Source: an uncultured Candidatus Altimarinota bacterium
Lineage (GTDB): Bacteria; Patescibacteriota; Gracilibacteria; BD1-5; UBA6164
Length of the DNA: 15,715 nt
Direction: 5' to 3'
NCBI GenBank assembly: GCA_938015605.1
Contig: CALLPO010000102.1
Location: 1-15,715 of the forward strand
Under the pieces are notes generated by a model that was not told the DNA's origin, searched no databases, and was given only the letters and a program-made list of their open reading frames with translations. Below are positions 10,404-15,715 of the stretch, in pieces. A program made the position numbers and the translations under genes. How positions within the stretch are numbered: the stretch's first letter is position 1; every line of letters starts with the position of its first letter.

Positions 10404-10988
10404 ATGGATAAAAAAGGACACCTATATCTTATCATGTGAACAGCAGGTGCTGGTAAATGAACATTGAGAAAAGGTTTAGAAAAAGATAAGAATATAGATA
10501 TTAAGTTTTTGAAATCATATGTATCAAGGGTAATGAGGAAATGAGAAATAGACTGAGATATATATCATTTTGTAAGTGAAGAAGTATTTAAAAAAATGAT
10601 TGCTGGAGAAGAATTTTTAGAATATGAAATAGTTCATAAAACAGCATATTACTGAACTAAACTTAGTGATGTTGTTGAAAAGGGTATTGATGCAGGAATT
10701 AAGGTTTGTAAGGAGATAGATATTGAAGGTTTGAAAAATATTTTAAAGAATAATCCTCACCTAAAAGAAAATATAACAAGTATCTTTTTAAGCTTAACTC
10801 CTGAAAAATTACATGAAAGAATTGAGGCAAGAGGGGCTCATATAACTGATATTGAATTAAAAAATAGAGAAGAAAGTTTAGTTAAAGAAGTGAGAGAAGC
10901 TAAAGAGTATTGTGATCATATAATTGATACAAGTGAAAAAACTCCTGAGCAAGTACTTGAAGAAGTAGAAAAGATATTAAAAAAATAG
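10404..10988 (+). CDS. gmk: Guanylate kinase
   Basis: The protein has 194 residues, from ATG 10404 to TAG 10986-10988 with TGA as Gly. It opens GHLYLIMGTAGAGKGT, the beta-1 strand and P-loop (about residues 12-20). Next is a GMP-binding segment that aligns with the family: SYVSRVMRKGEIDGDIYHFVS, then EEFLEYE and YYGTK. ARGAHITDIELKNR matches the lid region. The enzyme phosphorylates GMP to GDP with ATP in the cytoplasm. Two features are unusual: the P-loop ends GKGT, as in adenylate kinases, rather than GKS, and the family's TTRxPR is VSRVMR here. The GMP-site glycines and the YGT motif are kept, so guanylate kinase is preferred over other NMP kinases. Five of 14 glycines are TGA. No neighbour suggests an operon; it is flanked by terminators on both sides. 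Confidence 0.93.
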
Positions 10989-11013
10989 TGATTTTAAATC
11001 ACTATTTTTTTTA
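10978..11013. terminator. Bidirectional terminator shared by gmk and the TPR-like gene
   Basis: A near-perfect palindrome (stem 10980-10993 with 10997-11010, loop TTA) has A-rich left and T-rich right ends. The gmk TAG (10986-10988) lies in the left arm. The stop of the opposite gene (11013-11011) abuts the right arm. One hairpin thus ends both convergent transcripts. Confidence 0.85.
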
Positions 11014-12126
11014 ATATCTTCACATTTCATAATCAAAATGACCAATGTCATCATTATATGTATAGATTATTCAATAATCTTTTCATTGTTGTGGATCTGT
11101 TGGGAGAAAATCAATAAATCATTCATCAAAGAGCTCTTTTGCATTATATAAAGGTTCAGTATGAGTTTTCATATATTCATCATGTCAGGCTTCAATGTAA
11201 CTAAGGTTAAGTTCTCTAATTGCTTTATTTAAAAAACCTGAGCATTCAGCATCATCAAGAGAATCATTTTCTTCATCTGTTGATTGTGGGAAAATTTGTT
11301 TTCTAGTTTTTTCTATACTCTTAATGGTTTGAGTGTCATTTTTTAACTGACCATTTAGAGCTAGTGCATTTAATTGATTAGAAAAATCTATACAGACAGC
11401 ATCATTTTGTTCCACAGTTGAAGCCATATTAAGAAACATAAAGAAAGATTTTTCTCTGTCTCACCCTTTTCATTGCATAATAGCTGTCATTACTTTTGCT
11501 CACTCAAGTGCATTTTTACTCACACTTGCTACTTTATAATAATAAGAAGCAGATAATCAATCATGAAGGTAATACTGATATATAAATGCTAATTTAAAAG
11601 CAATATCAGCATCTTTACAGGTGTCTTTATATTTTTCTTCAGTCCAAAGCTTATTAAGATTGAATTCATTTTTTACAAGTTCTAGTTTTTCAGGATCACA
11701 AAAGTTTTTAATTCATTTTTCACCAATCATTATTGCTTCTTGTGTATTGATATCTTGCTCTTCTTGAGAGAGATCTTCATATCTTTCATTATATGAAGGG
11801 AGCAAAAGCTCTCAAATAACATAAGGATGTTCAAAATAAGGATTTAATTCAGTAATTAAATCAAGCATAGTATAGAGATACCTTTTATAATCAGAGCTTA
11901 TTGCATTTCATCCAATATATTGGATTGTTTGTAACCAATATAAATCAGCTCTAAGATTTGCAAATCATAGTGTAGAATGTTTTGCTGTTTCCTTTGTAGG
12001 AAGATTTTCAGGGTGATTCACTATACTTTGATTTATTTGTTTAACCTTTGTATAGTTAAGGGAATTAATCTTATAAAAGCTTGAAAGAGCAAGTACAAGT
12101 AAAATTATAAATAGGACTATTTTCAT
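11011..12126 (-). CDS. Membrane-anchored or exported TPR-like helical-repeat protein, function unknown
   Basis: The protein has 371 residues, from ATG 12126 to TAA 11013-11011, reading TGA as Gly. Residues about 3-17 (IVLFIILLVLALSSF) are a hydrophobic N-terminal signal or anchor, so the rest should face outward. Residues about 53-108 carry the pattern FANLRADLYWLQTIQYIG, then YLYTMLDLITELNPYFEHPYVIGE. This resembles the first helical hairpins of uncharacterised bacterial TPR-like proteins. The remainder is mostly helical with scattered Cys (143, 170, 245, 295). The C-terminus has LPTDPQQGKDYGIIYTY (from about 341), which recalls the LPxDPxGxxY ending of pseudopilins. It follows the R3H gene by 9 bases with no promoter between, so the two are co-transcribed. 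The specific function is not recognised; the TPR-like assignment is moderate. Confidence 0.8.
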
Positions 12127-12135
12127 TTGTAAATT

Positions 12136-12669
12136 TTATATATTATCTCAATCAATATCTATTGTGAGTTTACTTTTTCTATTTTGGTTGTGTGGTTTTA
12201 TAATCTCTGGCTTCTGTGTATTTTGTAACATTAGATAGAGTCTTCTGTCATTTCATACTCATCTACTTTTTGTTTTGATTCATTTTTTTATGTGAGCTAT
12301 ATATGAATGGATTTTTTTTCTTTCATAAGGTCAATATAAAGGAAGCATATATTCTCAACCATTCTCTAAGATAATTCTTACTTTTTCATCAATAAAACTA
12401 TAAAGACTATCATCTTTTGATATAAGGGAATCATTAATCTTAAGTTTTATATGAACTTTTTCTTCAGTAAAATTATTAACACACATTTGTGTGATTCTTT
12501 GTAAAGGTTCAAGTTTTTTTCATTTTTCTTCAGATATTAAATCATCATCATTTGTATGTATATGTATCAAAAATGATGAACTATTCCTTTTTTCAACAGT
12601 AATACTAGTAATGTGTATTTGAATTTTTTTAAAAAATTCTTCATAAAATTCAAGGATTTTCTTTTCCAT
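12136..12669 (-). CDS. Jag/KhpB-like R3H-domain RNA-binding protein
   Basis: The protein has 177 residues from ATG 12669 to TAA 12138-12136 with TGA as Gly. An in-frame ATG two codons upstream (12675) is equally possible, and neither has a Shine-Dalgarno sequence. Residues about 108-150 are an R3H single-strand nucleic-acid-binding domain: PYERKKIH gives the defining Arg117-x3-His121, followed by KTKSRGVGNDRRLYL, close to the TeSeGegpeRR segment of Jag. Residues about 15-80 are placed and patterned like the KH domain of Jag (GKKLEPLQRI), but the GXXG loop is degenerate (SEEKGKK). The basic tail runs about 150-177. Jag/KhpB proteins bind RNA and affect cell-envelope growth in other bacteria. 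Here it is not beside yidC, rnpA or rpmH; it leads an operon with a TPR-like exported protein. The R3H call is strong and orthology to Jag is likely. Confidence 0.85.
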
Positions 12670-12700
12670 AATCATTGTATGTTACAAAAACTACATTCTC

Positions 12701-12727
12701 AGTATAACTAACTTAATATATTTTCAA
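12701..12727 (-). promoter_or_regulatory. Candidate promoter of the R3H/TPR-like operon
   Basis: On the minus strand TTGAAA (12727-12722) and TATACT (12706-12701) are separated by 15 bases, about 30 bases upstream of the R3H start codons. The spacing is a little short. It lies in the 183-base divergent gap shared with infB. Confidence 0.4.
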
Positions 12728-12795
12728 GTTTTAGTCATTTTAATAAAGATTTTTATTTTTCATAGAATTATATTGTAGCTCTCATTACATTTCTT

Positions 12796-12823
12796 TTGAC
12801 AAAATAGGAAAAAACACTATATT
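12796..12823 (+). promoter_or_regulatory. Strong sigma-70-type promoter of infB
   Basis: A perfect TTGACA (12796-12801) is followed after 16 bases by TATATT (12818-12823). This places the transcript start near 12830 and leaves a leader of about 30 bases before the ATG at 12859. It is the best promoter match in the window, fitting a highly expressed translation gene. The rest of the gap (12728-12795) shows nothing recognisable. Confidence 0.65.
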
Positions 12824-12858
12824 TGCGAACATAATAGTTATGATAATAAAAAAAGTTA

Positions 12859-15369
12859 ATGGTAGATAAGAATGTTGTTGATGATTATTACTCAAATGTT
12901 GGAGCATCTTCATGAAATGCAAAGAAATCTTGAGCAAAAAAATCATTTAAAATAAAGGCTAAGAAAGTAGTTAAAAAGGTAGTAAAAAAAGAAGTTGAAG
13001 AAACTACTACAGCAAAAACTCCTGAAAAAGCTGAAGAAAAGAAAATTACAAATACGGTGCCAGCTCCTAAACCTTGAATGAAGGTTGTTAGGAAATTTTC
13101 TGATTCAGATAATTGAGAAAGAAAACCTTTCAAAAAACCAGGAGGATATCAAGGTACAAAAAAACCATTTAATAGAAATACTAATGGTGCATCAACTGGA
13201 TGACCAGCAAGAAAACCATATGTAAAACCTTGAACTAATGGTGCATCAACTGGATGACCAGCAAGAAAACCATTTGTGAAAAGACCATGAACAACATGAG
13301 CAACAGGTTGATATAAACCAGCTAACAGACCGTTTAATAGAAATGCAAGTGCATGATCAAATGCTTCTAGAGCTCCTCAGAAACAAGAGAAAGTTTTTTC
13401 AAACAATAAGAAAAAGTGATGAGGACAAAAGTATAATACTCCAAAAAATTCAGCTTTAAAACCTTATAATAAAGGAAAAAAATATAATAATAAATGGGGT
13501 GAACCAGAAGAAAAAGTATTTTCAAGAGCTAAAAAGAATGCAACAGCAAAGATCGAAAAGAATGTTGAAGATATCAAACAAAATCTTGTAGAGAGAAAAT
13601 GACAAACAGTAATTGTTAGAGATGTTTTAAGTTTAAAAGAGTTATCAGAAAAAATTGGTGTAAACATGGTAAAGCTTATTGCTGAGTTTATGAAAAATGG
13701 AATGATGGTAAACATCAATTCTAAAATTGATTTTGATTCTGCAAGTATTATTGCAGAGGTGTTTGAAATCAAGCTAAAAAGAGATGATAAAGAATGATTG
13801 AAAGTTGAAGATTTGATGATCTGAAATATTACAGAACTATTAAAAGAAGATGATGAATCAGCTTTAGAAGATAGACCACCTGTAGTAAGTATTATGGGAC
13901 ATGTTGATCATTGAAAAACTTCACTTCTAGATAGAATAAAGACTACTTGATCAAATGTAACTGAATGAGAAGCTGGTTGAATTACTCAAAGTATATGAGC
14001 TTATCAAGTTGAAAAAGATGGTAAAAAAATTACATTTTTAGATACACCAGGTCATGAAGCATTTACTGTGATGAGAGCTAGATGAGCTAAATCAACTGAT
14101 ATTGCAATTTTGGTGGTTGCTGCTGATGAATGAGTAAAGCCTCAAACTATTGAGTCAATAAACCATGCAAAAGAAGCTTGAATTCCTGTTGTTGTTGCTA
14201 TTAATAAAATGGATAAAGAATGAGCTAATCCAGATCACGTAAAAGGTCAATTAGCTGAACACTGACTAACTGCTGAAGATTGGGGTGGAGATACTCCTAT
14301 GGTTCCAGTTTCCGCACAATCAGGTTTTGGTATTGATGAACTTCTTGAAATTGTTCTGCTAGTAGCTGAAATGAAAGAACTCAAAGCAAATCCAAACAGA
14401 AGATGAGTAGCAACAATCATTGAATCTCATCTTGATATGAAATTATGACCTGTATCTACTATTCTTGTTAATACAGGTACAATTGAAAAAGGAGATTATG
14501 CAGTATGTAATGATTCATTTTGAAAAATTAAAGTTCTAAAAAACTTTGAAAATAAATGAGTAAAAAAAGCATTTCCTTGAGACCCAGTTCTAATTGTAGG
14601 ACTTGATAAAGTAGTAGGTGGTTGAGATGTTCTTCAAATTGTAAGAGATGCTTCTCAAGCAAAAGAGAAAGCTCTTGATTACAGAGATATTATTCTTGCT
14701 AAAAAGAAAAATGAGGTATCTGGTCTAGAGGTTCTTATGTCTAGAATTAAAGCTTGAAGCCTTAAACAACTTAAGGTATTAGTAAAAGCTGATTCAAACT
14801 GAAGTCTTGAAGCACTTAAAGTAGCTCTAACTAAATTATCAACCCCAGAAACAAATGTTGCTATTATTCATTCTTGAGTAGGGAATATTACTGGTTCAGA
14901 TGTAATAATGTGTAGTTCATCTAAAGCTATACTGATTTGATTTAATGTTGCAGTAATTCCAACAGCGAAACAGGCTCTTGAATCAGAAAAGGTTGAATTC
15001 ATTGAAAGTAAAATCATCTATCATATTACAGAAAGAATTGAAAAAATTGTAACTTGAATGCTTGATCCTAAAGAAATTGAAGTCGTTCTATGAGAAGCTA
15101 AAGTATGAGGTATATTCTATACTTCAAAAGAGTTTGTTGTACTTGGTCTTATTCTTCAACCAGAGAATAAAATTGAACCGAATACAAAGGTAAGAGTTAT
15201 AAGGAAAAAATCAAAAATTGGTGAGGGAGAAATTCTTTCACTGAAATCATGAGTTGAAGAAGTGAAAGAAATGGAAGGGCCATGTGAATGTTGAATTAAG
15301 TTTAAATGAACTCTTCAACCTGAAATGTGAGACTATCTTGAAATCTATAAAACAATTATTGAAAAATAA
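12859..15369 (+). CDS. infB: Translation initiation factor IF-2
   Basis: The protein has 836 residues, from ATG 12859 to TAA 15367-15369, open only with TGA as Gly. Residues 1-235 are a low-complexity Lys/Gly/Asn/Pro-rich extension. About 248-310 form an IF2_N-like fold (VRDVLSLKELSEKIGVNMVKL). The G domain has G1 GHVDHGKT (347-354, the Gly before Lys being TGA at 13912-13914), the GGITQSIGA switch, G3 DTPGHE (395-400) and G4 NKMD (449-452). Domain II runs to about 600, the IF-2 central domain about 622-720 (VLVKADSNGSLEAL) and the C-terminal initiator-tRNA-binding domain about 734-836. IF-2 is the GTPase that places formyl-Met-tRNA on the small subunit and joins the subunits. The gene is transcribed alone here, without the common nusA and rbfA neighbours. 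The family call is certain. Confidence 0.99.
13180..13273 (+). repeat. 54-bp tandem repeat in the IF-2 N-terminal extension
   Basis: A 40-base block at 13180-13219 recurs identically at 13234-13273, a period of 54 bases or 18 codons. It encodes TNGASTGGPARKP twice, followed by YVKPG and FVKRPG. Each copy spells the Gly-Gly pair with GGA then TGA. Exact identity at the DNA level suggests a recent in-frame duplication. Confidence 0.85.
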
Positions 15370-15373
15370 AAAC

Positions 15374-15406
15374 AAAAAAAGTCTAGTATTATACTAGACT
15401 TTTTTT
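15374..15406 (+). terminator. Rho-independent terminator of infB
   Basis: GTCTAGTA (15381-15388) pairs with TACTAGAC (15392-15399) around a TTA loop. Seven As before and seven Ts after extend the stem and supply the U-tract. It begins 4 bases after the infB stop codon. Confidence 0.9.
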
Positions 15407-15430
15407 ATCCTAAAAATATATATAAAGATA

Positions 15431-15456
15431 TTCTTGTGCTATTATATATCTATAAT
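15431..15456 (+). promoter_or_regulatory. Weak candidate promoter for the cNMP-binding protein gene
   Basis: A perfect TATAAT (15451-15456) lies 20 bases before the ATG at 15477. The only -35-like hexamer, TTCTTG (15431-15436), is just 14 bases upstream. If used, the untranslated leader would be only about 10-15 bases. Confidence 0.3.
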
Positions 15457-15476
15457 ATACAATAACTATTTTGAGA

Positions 15477-15715
15477 ATGGCAATGCTAGATTGACTTTGA
15501 ATACTGGATTATCTATCTGATTCTGAAAAGGCTCAGTTAGAAATTTTTTGCCAAGAAAAATTTATGCAACCATGAGAGATTCTTTTTAAAGAATGAGATG
15601 AGGCAAATGCAATGTATTTCTTGAAAGAGTGAAAAGTAGAAATTTCAAAGAATGTTAAATGAACACCTACAAAACTAGGTGTAATTGAAGCTGAAGATAT
15701 TCTCTGAGAAATGGC
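15477..15715 (+). CDS. Cyclic-nucleotide-binding-domain protein (3' end outside window)
   Basis: Seventy-nine codons are visible before the right edge, with eight TGA codons read as Gly. The sequence follows the N-terminal half of a cNMP-binding domain of the CAP/PKA type. It has LDYLSDSEKAQLEIFCQEKF, then QPGEILFKEGDEANAMYFL, then KEGKVEIS, and LGVIEAEDILGEM leading into the phosphate-binding cassette at the edge. The domain senses cAMP, cGMP or a related ligand and may belong to a transcription factor, transporter or scaffold; the part that would decide is not in the window. Two in-frame ATGs lie at 15477 and 15483. A terminator separates it from infB, so it is a separate unit. Confidence 0.85.

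Noticed and set aside
10404..10988. Mycoplasma-type code with UGA as Trp
   Set aside because: TGA occupies P-loop and GTPase glycines where Trp would be fatal, and Trp positions use TGG.
12728..12795. Riboswitch or small RNA in the infB/R3H gap
   Set aside because: The sequence is plain A/T-rich with no stable hairpin followed by a U-tract.
13180..13273. Mobile-element or attachment-site direct repeats
   Set aside because: The copies are in frame inside infB with no inserted gene between them.
1..15715. tRNA or rRNA genes
   Set aside because: No cloverleaf with a TTC-type arm and no rRNA-like GC-rich conserved block was seen on either strand by eye; a covariance-model scan would be decisive.

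Overview
Organism. Read with the standard code, this AT-rich window seems to hold only short open frames. Read with UGA as glycine (translation table 25), it resolves into long, intact, recognisable genes. In-frame TGA falls where universal families need glycine: the IF-2 G1 loop (GHVDHGKT), the guanylate kinase P-loop (GTAGAGKGT), the deformylase EGCLS and HEIDHLNG motifs, and the macroglobulin thioester (GCIEQ). Trp is encoded by TGG, so this is not the mycoplasma code. Only TAA and TAG act as stops. This points to Candidate Phyla Radiation bacteria of the Gracilibacteria (BD1-5) or Absconditabacteria (SR1) type; the window alone does not decide between them.

Layout. (1) About 2-3685 (+): the C-terminal 1227 residues of a very large, probably exported protein with LamG-like lectin domains, a pectate-lyase-like beta-helix, an Ig-like domain and a propeller-like C-terminus. 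(2) 3765-4265 (-): peptide deformylase, convergent with (1) and sharing a bidirectional terminator. (3) 4418-10330 (+): a complete 1970-residue bacterial alpha-2-macroglobulin with an intact thioester motif. (4) 10404-10988 (+): guanylate kinase. (5) 11011-12126 and 12136-12669 (-): a two-gene operon of a Jag-like R3H RNA-binding protein followed by a membrane-anchored helical-repeat (TPR-like) protein. (6) 12859-15369 (+): translation initiation factor IF-2, behind a near-consensus promoter. (7) 15477 to the right edge (+): the start of a cyclic-nucleotide-binding-domain protein. No RNA gene, insertion sequence, CRISPR array or phage module was seen. No stretch over 300 bases lacks a gene; the longest gap is 12676-12858.

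How the genes relate. Housekeeping genes (def, gmk, infB, the R3H protein) are interleaved with two giant cell-envelope genes. The lectin/lyase protein could bind and cut acidic polysaccharide outside the cell, and the macroglobulin could trap foreign proteases at the surface. Together they suggest a cell that lives in contact with other cells or polymer matrices, but this link is inference. Genes are compact: several stop codons lie inside terminator hairpins, and none of the visible starts has a clear Shine-Dalgarno sequence.
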